Assembly (NCBI RefSeq): GCF_014192335.1
Contig: NZ_JACHXU010000036.1
Coordinates: 1 to 64,000 of the forward strand
DNA length: 64,000 bases
Direction of reading: 5' to 3'
From: Aporhodopirellula rubra
GTDB taxonomy: Bacteria; Planctomycetota; Planctomycetia; Pirellulales; Pirellulaceae
Shown: positions 9,518-18,094 of the stretch, one piece after another
Position numbering within the stretch: the stretch's first letter is position 1
Layout of the letters: each line of letters begins with the position of its first letter
Program-made: the position numbers and the translations under genes
The notes under the pieces: generated by a model
The model's input: only the letters and a program-made list of their open reading frames with translations
Told to the model about the DNA's origin: nothing
Databases searched by the model: none

Positions 9518-9562
9518 GGGGAGTTGTTAGCGATTAGTTCTTACCTACTAGCTTTTTGGGGG

Positions 9563-9585
9563 CTTCCGCGTGCGGGACGCGAAAG
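9563..9585 (-). terminator. hairpin between zwf and cupin gene
   Basis: A 9-bp stem with one mismatch (9563-9571 with 9577-9585) and a 5-nt loop lies about 23 nt past the zwf stop codon. No T-run follows on the minus strand, so termination is tentative. Confidence 0.3.
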
Positions 9586-9607
9586 GTGACAGGTAGTAGC
9601 TAATAGC

Positions 9608-11062
9608 TCATCGAATGACTGGGCAGACGTCGAACCATTCTCGGTTTTGGTCGAACATCCACTGGCTGGCTTCGGGTGGGCCCCAGAGGCCAGTCTCGTA
9701 TTGCAGCAGCGGTGGTGCCGCGGGGCTGTTCCAGGCTTCGATGATCGGGTCGATGATTCCCCAGGCGAGTTCGACTTCGTCGCCGCGTGCGAACAAACTC
9801 GCGTCGCCTTGGACGGCGTCGAGGAGCAAGCGTTGGTAGGCGTCGGGCAGCGAGTCACCGCCGATGGAATCTTGGAAGTTGAAGTCCAGGTGACTGGTCC
9901 GGGTTTTCATTCCGGCGTCGGGGACTTTGGTTTCGAAGTGCAGTTGAATGCCTTCGGCCGGTTGGACCTGCATCACCAATCGGTTGCCCATCGGGACGCG
10001 TGATTTGTCGCCAAACATCATGTGTGGCACGTTTTTGAACTGGATCACGATCTGGGTCGTGCGGCAGGACATCCCCTTGCCGCTGCGGAGATAGAACGGC
10101 ACGCCCCGCCAACGCCAGTTATCACAGTAAAGTTTGAGGGCAGCGTAGGTCGCCGTTTGGCTGCCCGGTGGCACGCCTTCTTCGTCGAGATAGCCTTTGT
10201 ACTGACCGCGGACGGTTTGGGAAGCGAAGTCGCCGCCGGTCATCTTGCGCATCGCGTGCAGGACTTTGACTTTTTCATCGCGGACCATCGTTCCGTCGTA
10301 GCGGGCCGGTGGTTCCATGGCGGTAATCATCATCAATTGCAGGATGTGATTTTGGAACATGTCGCGAAGAATGCCGCTGGTGTCGTAATAGCCGGCGCGG
10401 CGTCCGATGACGACTTCTTCGGCCACGGTGATTTGGATATGGTCGACGTAGTTGCGGTTCCACAACGGTTCGAAGATAGAGTTGGCGAACCGCAGGGCGA
10501 AGATATTCTGGACGGTTTCTTTGCCGAGGTAGTGATCGATCCGATAGATCTGTTCTTCGCCGAAGACGTTGTGGATCGACGCGTTGAGGGCTTGGGCGGT
10601 CGCGAGGTCGGTGCCGAAGGGTTTCTCGATGATGACGCGTCGGGTGCCGTTGTCTTCGCACGCGAGTCCGGCGGCGCCGAGTTGATCGACCGCGGTGGCG
10701 TAGAGTTGCGGCATCGTGGAGAGGTAGTAGACCCGTCCGGTGGATTTGCCTTCTTCAATTTCGTTCAAAAACTCAGCGAGTGTTTTGAAGGAGGCGGCGT
10801 CCTTGATGTCGCCACTTTGGTAGTAGACGTTGGGGGCGAAAGTGTCCCATTTTTCCGACGAGAACGATTTACCGGCGAATTTCGACGTGGTTTCTCGGAG
10901 GCTGGTCCGCCACTCGTCGTGCTCGAACGGACTGCGTGACACGCCGACGATGCGTGTGTTTTTGGGCAGGCGACCCTTGGCATGAAGTTGGTAGAGCGCG
11001 GGAATCAGCTTGCGGCTGGTCAAATCGCCGCTGGCACCAAAGATCACGATCGTATTGGACAT
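9608..11062 (-). CDS. zwf: glucose-6-phosphate 1-dehydrogenase
   Basis: This 484-residue enzyme oxidises glucose 6-phosphate to 6-phosphogluconolactone with NAD(P)+, the entry step of the oxidative pentose phosphate pathway. The nucleotide-binding fingerprint GASGDLTSRKL is at residues 9-19, EKPFGTD at 146-152 and the active-site signature RIDHYLGKE at 174-182. Full family length is present with no gaps. The start ATG (MSNTIVIFGASGD) is the natural one for the family. The next gene on the same strand is the cupin. No dedicated regulator is nearby. Confidence 0.97.
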   Translation of the reverse strand: MSNTIVIFGASGDLTSRKLIPALYQLHAKGRLPKNTRIVGVSRSPFEHDEWRTSLRETTSKFAGKSFSSEKWDTFAPNVYYQSGDIKDAASFKTLAEFLNEIEEGKSTGRVYYLSTMPQLYATAVDQLGAAGLACEDNGTRRVIIEKPFGTDLATAQALNASIHNVFGEEQIYRIDHYLGKETVQNIFALRFANSIFEPLWNRNYVDHIQITVAEEVVIGRRAGYYDTSGILRDMFQNHILQLMMITAMEPPARYDGTMVRDEKVKVLHAMRKMTGGDFASQTVRGQYKGYLDEEGVPPGSQTATYAALKLYCDNWRWRGVPFYLRSGKGMSCRTTQIVIQFKNVPHMMFGDKSRVPMGNRLVMQVQPAEGIQLHFETKVPDAGMKTRTSHLDFNFQDSIGGDSLPDAYQRLLLDAVQGDASLFARGDEVELAWGIIDPIIEAWNSPAAPPLLQYETGLWGPPEASQWMFDQNREWFDVCPVIR

Positions 11063-11417
11063 AAAAACGAGCCGGGAGTTATTGTCGGTTGCGAATGAGA
11101 GTAGGCGTCTACTCTAAGTTTGATTCGAGTTTAGGACGAGACCCCCCAACGCCCGAGCGACGCCGGATTATTGTTTTGCAGTAAGAGGGCTGGATCAGCG
11201 GGACCGGACGACGAGGCCGGACATGAGCTGGCTCCGTGTGCTCTGTGCAGACGCTCGAAATGTGCGGACGTTCCAACGCCCGGCATCGGCACGCGTCGGC
11301 GTTGCGTGATGGGGCGGGAGCATGAAAACGCGTGAGGCGAGCCGTTGATGCACCGCCCCCGACGTCCGCCATCGCGTTCAACGGGCCACTAACGTGGTGG
11401 GCTGCTAGCAAGACGGG
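11063..11417. other. intergenic region, nothing recognised
   Basis: This 355-bp gap is GC-rich. A 100-codon frame on the minus strand (11109-11411) has arginine/proline-rich composition and no domain, so I do not call it. A short CCAC/GTGG hairpin lies just past the flavin reductase stop codon. Confidence 0.4.
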
Positions 11418-12011
11418 CTATTCGAAGCGTTCGTGGGTTTTGGTGTAGCGGGGGCCGCCCATTCGGCCGATCGTGGCGATCTTTTCGGGATCGACCCGGC
11501 CGTCGGCGTCGAGGGTGTCGTCGTGGAGGTAAATCGAAACGATGCGTCCAACGACCAGGTTGGCGCCCCCTGGGCCGACACCGAGCTGCATGGACGTGAG
11601 CAGTTCACACTCCATTGCCGCAGCCACGTTGCTGACACGCGGCGGTGCGACGACGGCGGAAGGCGTTTTTTGCGTGCCGGTCAGAGTGAACTCGTCTTCC
11701 TCCGAAGGAATTTCGAGTGCGGAGTGTTTCATCTCACCAAAAATCTCTTCGGTGACGATATTGACGACGAATTGTCCATTGGCCCGGATGTTCGCGAGCG
11801 TGTCTTTCGCGGTCCCGTCGGCTCGGTTCGCCGGACAAAACATCAGTGTCGGAGGATTCGCGCCGACCCCATTGAAGAAACTGAAGGGGGCGAGATTGCA
11901 GACACCCTCATGATCGACTGTCGAAACCCAGGCGATCGGGCGGGGCGTGATGATCGCGGTCATGGCTTCGTAGAGCCGCCGCACCGATAGATCGCTCGGC
12001 AGGATATCCAT
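11418..12011 (-). CDS. flavin reductase-like FMN-binding split-barrel protein
   Basis: This 197-residue protein starts MDILPSDLSVRRLYEAM and contains the split-barrel flavin reductase core: TPRPIAWVSTVDHEGVCNLAPFSFFNGVGANPPTL in segments, KDTLANIRANGQFVVNIV and the C-terminal GGPRYTKTHERF. Relatives bind FMN and either reduce free flavin for a partner monooxygenase or have unknown roles. No monooxygenase partner is visible nearby. The gene is 95 bp downstream of the DUF1552 gene on the same strand, so co-transcription is possible. It has no signal peptide. Confidence 0.85.
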   Translation of the reverse strand: MDILPSDLSVRRLYEAMTAIITPRPIAWVSTVDHEGVCNLAPFSFFNGVGANPPTLMFCPANRADGTAKDTLANIRANGQFVVNIVTEEIFGEMKHSALEIPSEEDEFTLTGTQKTPSAVVAPPRVSNVAAAMECELLTSMQLGVGPGGANLVVGRIVSIYLHDDTLDADGRVDPEKIATIGRMGGPRYTKTHERFE

Positions 12012-12106
12012 GGCGTGCTCTCGAAGTGTCCGGTGTGAGGTGGAAGGAGGCTCTAGCGTGAACGCTGATCTCGGTTCGCAAACACCGGATGCTTCGTCTC
12101 GATTCG

Positions 12107-13585
12107 CTAGCTCAGTAAACCGGCGAGTAGACCGGTGCTGTCACCCATCGCCTCGGCCGGTGTGCCCATGCACTCGAGCATCGATAGATACAGGTTCGCC
12201 ATGGGCTGCTCGGTTTGATAACGCATCACCCGCCCCGTCTCAAGCCTACCCCCACCGCCACCGGCCAAGATAATCGGCAGGTCGTGGTGGGTGTGACGGT
12301 TGCCATCGCCCAGTCCGCTGCCATAGAGCACCATGCATTGGTCGAGTAGCGTCCCGTGGGCGTCGCTGACCGAATCAAGTTTCTCGACAAAATACGCAAA
12401 CTGCTCGACGAGATAATGGTCGATCTTTTGTAGTTTCGAAACGTTGTCCTCACGGTTCTGGTGGTGGCTGAGCCCATGGTGGGCGTCATTGACGCCGATC
12501 TCGCGGTACGTCCGATTGCCTCCGGCGGTGTCGAGCATCAGCGTGGCGACACGGGTCGTGTCGGTTTGGAACCCGACGACCATCAGGTCGAACATCAATC
12601 GGGCGTGTTCCCGGAAAGCTTCGATGCGGCCGACGGGAACGTGCAAATCCGGCATGGCCGCCAAGTCTTCGGCTTCGGTGTGTTCGATGCGTTTTTCAAT
12701 CTCGCGGACGCTGGTGAAGTATTCATCGAGTTTTCGCTTGTCGGTTTCCCCCACTTGCTTCATCAACTTCTCGGCGTCGTTGCGGACGATGTCGAGGATG
12801 CTGCGTCGGGTTTGGCGTTGTTCACGTTGGACAGTCGCGTTGCCGCTGCCGAACATGCGTTCGAAAGCGAGTCGCGGGATGGTTTCCTTCGGCATCGGCT
12901 GCGTCTCGTTTTTCCACGAGATGTTCGACGAGTACGCGCAACTGTATCCGGAGTCGCAGCTTCCCGCGTTGCGGCTGCCTTGGAGGCCGAGTTCGATCGA
13001 GGGCAGCGTCGTCTGACCAGCAAGTGCCGTCGCAGCGACTTGGTCGACCGAAATGCCCAACCGAATGTTGCTGCTGGTTTTCACCGGGCGTGCGGCAGTC
13101 AGGAAAGTCGAGCCGCCACGGGCGTGGTCACCGGCACCATCGGCCTTGCCGCGTCCGTTGTCCAAGGCGAGGTTTTCGAGCAAGTTGATTTTGGCTTTGA
13201 CCGATTCGAGCGGGCTGAGCGTGGTCCCGAGTTGCCAATCTTTGAACGTCAAGCATGCCGAACCGTCATCGGTGACGATGTCGCCACGTCTGGTCCGTTC
13301 ATGGCCATCGATGATTGGTCGCCATTGTGGTTGGATGACTCCGTTGGGAACGAACACGCACGCCATCCGAACGGGGGCAGCTGCGTCCTCCCCGGTCGGC
13401 CCGGCAGATGCGAAGGCGCTCATTGCTGCGGGAGTCATTGATTCGAGCAGCGGCAGTCCCAGGGACATTCCCGCGGCGCGGAGGATCGTCCGTCGTGCCA
13501 ATCGGTGCCCGCCACGAGGGCATGCCGGGGATCCTGCAGCAGCGTTGGGGCGGCGAGCAGAACTCGCGGTCTGGTTGGCTTTCAT
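12107..13585 (-). CDS. DUF1552 family exported protein
   Basis: This 492-residue protein is of the planctomycete DUF1552 family. A Tat-like leader is visible (L-A-R-R-T-I-L-R-A-A-G near residues 28-38, then a hydrophobic segment). The family body follows: VFVPNGVIQPQW, LSPLESVKAKINLLENL, DHARGGSTFLTA, DGDNRHTHHDLP-like GLGDGNRHTHHDLPIIL and the C-terminal MANLYLSMLECMG. Its biochemical role is unknown. It overlaps the upstream DUF1592-type gene by 4 bp (ATGA), the standard partner arrangement in planctomycetes, which suggests the two exported proteins act together. Confidence 0.93.
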   Translation of the reverse strand: MKANQTASSARRPNAAAGSPACPRGGHRLARRTILRAAGMSLGLPLLESMTPAAMSAFASAGPTGEDAAAPVRMACVFVPNGVIQPQWRPIIDGHERTRRGDIVTDDGSACLTFKDWQLGTTLSPLESVKAKINLLENLALDNGRGKADGAGDHARGGSTFLTAARPVKTSSNIRLGISVDQVAATALAGQTTLPSIELGLQGSRNAGSCDSGYSCAYSSNISWKNETQPMPKETIPRLAFERMFGSGNATVQREQRQTRRSILDIVRNDAEKLMKQVGETDKRKLDEYFTSVREIEKRIEHTEAEDLAAMPDLHVPVGRIEAFREHARLMFDLMVVGFQTDTTRVATLMLDTAGGNRTYREIGVNDAHHGLSHHQNREDNVSKLQKIDHYLVEQFAYFVEKLDSVSDAHGTLLDQCMVLYGSGLGDGNRHTHHDLPIILAGGGGGRLETGRVMRYQTEQPMANLYLSMLECMGTPAEAMGDSTGLLAGLLS

Positions 13586-16179
13586 AGCGACGGCACCTCG
13601 GCTTGATGGTTCAGGAACGGAGGACTCAGGATGACCTGCTCGAGCAGATCACCAACACGATAACGTTGGTCTTGGGTTTCTTCGAGAATCGCTTCAACAA
13701 AGCATCGATCGCTCGGCCGCAATTCACGCCCGATCGCGAACGCGAGCATCCGGCGGACGGTGGTGTCGGCGAGTGCCCGTTCTTCGGTCTCGGCGAGCAA
13801 TCGGGCGAGTTGGGCGGCGCCTTCGAAAGCTCGCCCGCCGGGCAATTCGCCCGATGCGTCACCCCGTGCGGGATCGTCTTCGGGGCGAAGTCGGCCGAAA
13901 TGATCATAATCTTCCAACCCGAAACCGAGTGCATCCATGACGCGGTGGCATGAAGCACAGCCCGGATCGGCGCGGTGCAGTTCGAGTTGTTCGCGGAGAG
14001 TTGCATCGGCGGACGCCGTATCGGTATCCTCGAGACTCGGGACGCCCGCGGGAGCTTCCGGGGGCGGCGTGCCGAGAACGTTCTCGAGAATCCATTTGCC
14101 ACGCTGGACGGGAGAGTTCCGTGTCGGGTAGCTGGTCAGCAGCAACACACCGGCGTGCCCGAGAATCCCGCGGCGCCCCACGGCACTAATATCGACCGCA
14201 GCGATTTCTCGGTCCTCGACATCGGCCGGAAAATCAACACCGTACCACTGAGCGAGCGGACGGGAGACGAAGGTTCGTTCGCTAGTCAGCAGCTCGGCGA
14301 CGGGGCGGTTCTCTCGCAAAAGGTGCAGGAACAATTGTTCGGTTTCGGACGACAACATCGCAGGCGTGATCGCGAGTTCATCTCCCGTGTCGTCGGCACT
14401 GCCCGATGAGTGAACATTGGCGAAATCGCTCAGGTCGCGGTTTTGCAGATTGCCCAACGCGAACCATTGGCGTGCGAACTGGCTACCGAGCGAATCGGAC
14501 TTTGGATTGGCCAGCATGCGGCGCACGTGGCGGAGCATTTTCTCGCGATTCGTCAGTTCATCCCGTTTGGCGGCATCGAGCAGCGAATCGTCCGGCAGGC
14601 TGCTCCACAAAAAGAACGACAAGCGGCTGGCGAGCTGGTTCGATGTCAACGGGATCGCTTCGCCGGCGCGGGCTTGCTCTCGCTGTTCATCGCTCTCGGG
14701 GACTTCGATTCGAAACAGAAAACGTGGTGAGACCAACACGGCTGAAATCGCTACTCGGATCGCTTCGTAATAAGAATCACCGCGGTCGGTGATCTCTTTG
14801 ACCACGTTGACGTACGGCGTGATGTCGTCATCGTTGACCTCGCCTCGAAACGCGCGACGCATCAGCGGACGCAAACAATTGCGGGCCGCCTTTTCGACAT
14901 CGGCGTAGCGATCGTGTCGACGTTCGGGTAATCGTCCGAGCAATTGTTTTTGCCCCGGTGGCAGGTCGCTGCGTGTGGACGCTCGCGGGCCTTTGACGAC
15001 AATGCCTCGATACCGTACGGGGAAATTGTCTTCGTTGATATCGTGGTCAGGTTTAAGCTCTTCCGCGTCGACGGATCGGCTTTCGTTGAGAGATTCGTCG
15101 TTGAGTTCGGCGAAACGTGGCGATACCGATGTACCGATTTTCCAATCGTCGGTCTCTTTGAGTTTGTCCAATTGACTTGCGGGGACGGCGGACCGCTGAA
15201 AGAAAAGCCGATGCGTGCCGGCATCGAGCGTGATCCGGGCGGAGTCAAAATCTTCGTCGCCTAGGCCACCACGGTGTTCGAGTTTAAAGATCGCTCCCAG
15301 CGTTCCGTCGGCGGTATGCATTGCGACGAGAGCGGGGCCATGCGAAGGGATCCGCGATGACCCGTGGACTTCGATGGTATATTCACCGCGGACGGGTACT
15401 TCGACGTCAAACCAAGCGAATTCATCGGGGGCAACGTATCGTTGGCCGAACGTGCCCATGCGAGTGTCGCCGACCACATACAGCGTCTCGCCGGCGAACG
15501 TTTTGTCGATTTGAACGAGTGTGCTGGGATCGATGATCAATTGCGCCGTGACGTCTTCAGCCGCGGTCAAATATTTGTCCATCAACATTGTCGACAGCGA
15601 CAATACGTCGGCATTGTTGTCGAATCCGCCGCCCACTTCGTCGGAGGGGAACGTGTCAGCGGGCCGGACGTCGACACCGAAAAGGTCGCGGATCGCGTTG
15701 TTGTATTCGGCTCGATTGAGACGGCGGGCGGTCGTGCGACCAGGACGCGGACGCAGATCGCAGGTGGCGTGGAAGACCAAGGCATCGAGCAGATCGGCGA
15801 GTTCGCGGCGTTCGGCTGTTTCAGGAAGCTCCGCGTCTTCGGGTGGCATCGCAGCGAATCGGATCATGCTGATCACGTGAACAGCCAGCTCGCTGTGCCG
15901 TTGAACACCATCGAGCGTTTTGAAATCACTCAGGTCGACTTCCGCTTCGGCATAGTCGGAACTGTGGCAATCGATGCAATAGGTTTCCAGAAGAGGCCAT
16001 CCTTTGCTGACCCACTGGGAAGCCGCGATCTGTGCCTGCGTTTGCGCCGGTGCGTCGGCACCGGTAGCGAAGTCGCCGGTCAGAGCGACGCAAATGGCGA
16101 CGACCGTCCCGAATCGCAATATCGTTCGATGCGATCCTAAGACATGCGCGTCGCGACGCGTTGGCGCGGAGGCTGGCAT
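13582..16179 (-). CDS. DUF1592/DUF1587/DUF1588/DUF1585-type planctomycete cytochrome-like protein
   Basis: This 865-residue exported protein has an N-terminal hydrophobic leader (residues about 18-40) and a haem-type motif C68-I-D-C71-H72 in a planctomycete cytochrome C-like domain. The DUF1587 part follows (RLNRAEYNNAIRDLFGVD), then a carbohydrate-binding-like beta region, DUF1595/DUF1592 (LASRLSFFLWSSLPDDSLLDAA), DUF1588 (RRGILGHAGVLLLTSYPTR) and DUF1585 at the end. A second CxxCH (GCASCHRVMDALGFGLEDYD) lies near the C-terminus. The family is very abundant in planctomycetes, and electron transfer to a partner is usually assumed but unproven. The stop codon overlaps the start of the DUF1552 gene. 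Confidence 0.93.
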   Translation of the reverse strand: MPASAPTRRDAHVLGSHRTILRFGTVVAICVALTGDFATGADAPAQTQAQIAASQWVSKGWPLLETYCIDCHSSDYAEAEVDLSDFKTLDGVQRHSELAVHVISMIRFAAMPPEDAELPETAERRELADLLDALVFHATCDLRPRPGRTTARRLNRAEYNNAIRDLFGVDVRPADTFPSDEVGGGFDNNADVLSLSTMLMDKYLTAAEDVTAQLIIDPSTLVQIDKTFAGETLYVVGDTRMGTFGQRYVAPDEFAWFDVEVPVRGEYTIEVHGSSRIPSHGPALVAMHTADGTLGAIFKLEHRGGLGDEDFDSARITLDAGTHRLFFQRSAVPASQLDKLKETDDWKIGTSVSPRFAELNDESLNESRSVDAEELKPDHDINEDNFPVRYRGIVVKGPRASTRSDLPPGQKQLLGRLPERRHDRYADVEKAARNCLRPLMRRAFRGEVNDDDITPYVNVVKEITDRGDSYYEAIRVAISAVLVSPRFLFRIEVPESDEQREQARAGEAIPLTSNQLASRLSFFLWSSLPDDSLLDAAKRDELTNREKMLRHVRRMLANPKSDSLGSQFARQWFALGNLQNRDLSDFANVHSSGSADDTGDELAITPAMLSSETEQLFLHLLRENRPVAELLTSERTFVSRPLAQWYGVDFPADVEDREIAAVDISAVGRRGILGHAGVLLLTSYPTRNSPVQRGKWILENVLGTPPPEAPAGVPSLEDTDTASADATLREQLELHRADPGCASCHRVMDALGFGLEDYDHFGRLRPEDDPARGDASGELPGGRAFEGAAQLARLLAETEERALADTTVRRMLAFAIGRELRPSDRCFVEAILEETQDQRYRVGDLLEQVILSPPFLNHQAEVPSL

Positions 16180-16522
16180 AGGCAGGTCATCCGGGAAAAT
16201 CCGGATTCAATGGGAAGGCGGGAGGATGCCGATCGAGGATATCAAAAGAGATACCAACGGCGAGGCGGGAAATCCGCGTGGTGGCGGAAGGTTCGTTTGC
16301 GGACGCGGTGGGGAACGACGGCCGGGGGCCACGTTCGGTCCGATGTATTCTTCATTCGAAACTCGCTCGCCCTTCCCATCGGGAAGAACGAGCGGAGTGC
16401 TGGGTCAGGTCTGGCAGCCACGGAATCGCGTGGCGATCAGTTGACATTTCTCTATCTCGATTCTCGTTGATGTTCAACGAGAGTCACTCTTTGAAACGAG
16501 TTCGTCGATCGCAATCGGCGAA
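16180..16522. other. gap between cupredoxin and DUF1592 genes, with two hairpins
   Basis: This gap should hold the promoter of the DUF1592-DUF1552 pair and the end of the cupredoxin transcript. Besides the hairpin at 16462-16482 there is an interrupted stem at about 16364-16394 (CGCTCG and TTCCC arms). No gene is seen. Confidence 0.4.
16462..16482 (-). terminator. hairpin after cupredoxin gene
   Basis: A perfect 9-bp stem, TCTCGTTGA with TCAACGAGA around a TGT loop, lies about 40 nt beyond the stop codon of the minus-strand cupredoxin gene. A T-run is lacking, so it may be a Rho-dependent or mRNA 3'-end structure. Confidence 0.5.
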
Positions 16523-17326
16523 TCAGTCAGCCGATACGGCGTCAGCGGGGACGAGGATTTCGCCCAGGTCATTATCGCCGGCTTTCAAGTCGACTTCAAA
16601 TCGTTGACGTTTCCAATCGGTTTCTTTGCCGCCGACTTTGACTTCGTCGAGCTTGCCACCTTCGAAGCGGACCGCGAACGTGATCTCTTTTCCGGCAGGC
16701 AAACCTTCGATCACGATATTGCCGTCATCGTCACTGACATCGGCGAACGGGTGCTCGAGGACCACGACGTAGGCACGCATCCAAGGGTGGATGTTGCAAT
16801 CGACCGGAATCGGTGCAGGCTCTTCTTCTTTGAGGGCGATCTCTTTTTCCTGCCCCGATGGGATCATCAGGTTTTGCGCGGTGTTCTTGATGAAGTTCAA
16901 GTTTGCGTTGTGGCCAACGGGATCGGGGTTGGTGATCTTCAGAGTGTCACCGGCTTGGGCGATGACGACATGAGGCTCGAAACGGCACTCGTCATTAGCC
17001 AGGACGTGGGTTTTCGCCGCAGGTGCGGTTTTTGGCAAATCGTCGCCGCTCGAACGGGTGTACACGTGCACGATGACGTTCTTGATCCCTTTATTGGCGG
17101 GATTGATCACCAATTTTTCGTTCGGGATCGTGTGCTTGCCACAGAACTCGCGATCTTTGTTGGGATCGATGTTGTCGACCGAGGGTGGCGTGCCGTCGTA
17201 GACGAATCGCATTTTCAAAGTCGCGTCTTGGGCCGAAGCGATGGTGGCTCCGCCGATGATCGCGGAAAGGCAACAAGCGGTCGCGACGAGGCGAGGCAGT
17301 CGCATTGGGGATAAGTTGAACGCCAA
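16523..17326 (-). CDS. exported cupredoxin (amicyanin-like, type 1 copper)
   Basis: This 267-residue protein has a signal peptide (hydrophobic residues about 12-32, cleavage near ASAQ). The likely type 1 copper ligands are H139 (in GHNANLNF), C177, H180 and M183 in C-N-I-H-P-W-M. The C-x2-H-x2-M spacing matches amicyanin (C-T-P-H-P-F-M) rather than plastocyanin or azurin. After the copper site comes a short beta-rich tail (IVIEGLPAGKEITFAVRFEGG) that resembles a carboxypeptidase-regulatory-like beta domain. It probably carries electrons in the periplasm; the partner is unknown. The TTG start has GGAG 8 nt upstream. An ATG seven codons later (17305) is an alternative. Confidence 0.85.
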   Translation of the reverse strand: MAFNLSPMRLPRLVATACCLSAIIGGATIASAQDATLKMRFVYDGTPPSVDNIDPNKDREFCGKHTIPNEKLVINPANKGIKNVIVHVYTRSSGDDLPKTAPAAKTHVLANDECRFEPHVVIAQAGDTLKITNPDPVGHNANLNFIKNTAQNLMIPSGQEKEIALKEEEPAPIPVDCNIHPWMRAYVVVLEHPFADVSDDDGNIVIEGLPAGKEITFAVRFEGGKLDEVKVGGKETDWKRQRFEVDLKAGDNDLGEILVPADAVSAD

Positions 17327-17710
17327 GGTTATTTCTCCAGTTGTAAAGGGTGTTTCGAATCGGACGTCACGTTCGGCTCGCCGTTGAAGGTGCTAGCGAA
17401 GGCGACTGAGAATACGAAACAGGTTCGAGATGGTCGGTCGGGACGGAATCGAAGCTCGTTCGAGAGCGACTCTCTGGCGAGGCAAGATGGGGTCGTTTAC
17501 CAAAAAACGGCTCGTTACATCCATCTTAACAGGGGGGAGGGCGGGTGAGGAACAAACAAACTCGCCCGTGAGCGGTTTAATCATCCACGTTGACGCCCCA
17601 ATGGGGTGGGAGTTCATGCCGTCTTCCAGGCACAACGCTGGTCATTGTAGACGTTTGTAATAGAATGTCCAATCCGGTTCTATTGACTCCCCTTTTCCCG
17701 AGGTTATGCG
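17327..17710. other. intergenic region between divergent cupredoxin and FmdB genes
   Basis: This 384-bp gap presumably contains two promoters. A small CCCCA/TGGGG hairpin lies near 17597. No gene is accepted here. Confidence 0.4.
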
Positions 17711-17938
17711 ATGCCCCTGTATGAATATGAATGCGATCATTGCCACGAAACCAAGGAAATCCTTGTACGAACCCCGGATGAAAAGGCGGCCTGCCCGGAT
17801 TGTGGCAGTGAAAAAATCCAGCGATTGCTGAGCGTTCCGGCGGCCCCATCAATGGGCCGATCGTTGCCTGTGAGCGGCGGCGGGATGCCCGAGAGCTGCG
17901 CTCAACCACGTTGTTGCGGGGGTGGATGCCAGATCTGA
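17711..17938 (+). CDS. FmdB family zinc-ribbon protein
   Basis: This 75-residue protein begins MPLYEYECDHCHET, the hallmark of the FmdB putative regulatory/zinc-ribbon family. Two cysteine pairs, C8-x2-C11 and C28-x2-C31, form the predicted zinc ribbon. The C-terminal tail is rich in serine, glycine and cysteine (PRCCGGGCQI), as is common in the family. The role is unknown, and regulation of formamidase/amidase expression is only the historical name. The gene appears monocistronic. Confidence 0.9.
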   Translation: MPLYEYECDHCHETKEILVRTPDEKAACPDCGSEKIQRLLSVPAAPSMGRSLPVSGGGMPESCAQPRCCGGGCQI

Positions 17939-18094
17939 CCCGGTAGAGATGGCTTAACCGGCAAAGTTTACCAGATTTGCTTAACCGTCCTGACCCTCAC
18001 GCCCGATACACGTATTGGGCGTTTGCTTTGCGCGAACGTTTCAGGCCTGCCCGGTCGAGGCATGCCGAAGTGCAATGGAATGGACCCTGGTTGA

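Noticed and set aside
10022-10939. 305-codon plus-strand frame opposite zwf
   Set aside because: It is the shadow of the well-conserved glucose-6-phosphate dehydrogenase gene; no domain of its own.
11109-11411. 100-codon minus-strand frame after the flavin reductase gene
   Set aside because: Arginine/proline/histidine-rich composition typical of a random frame in GC-rich DNA; no domain.
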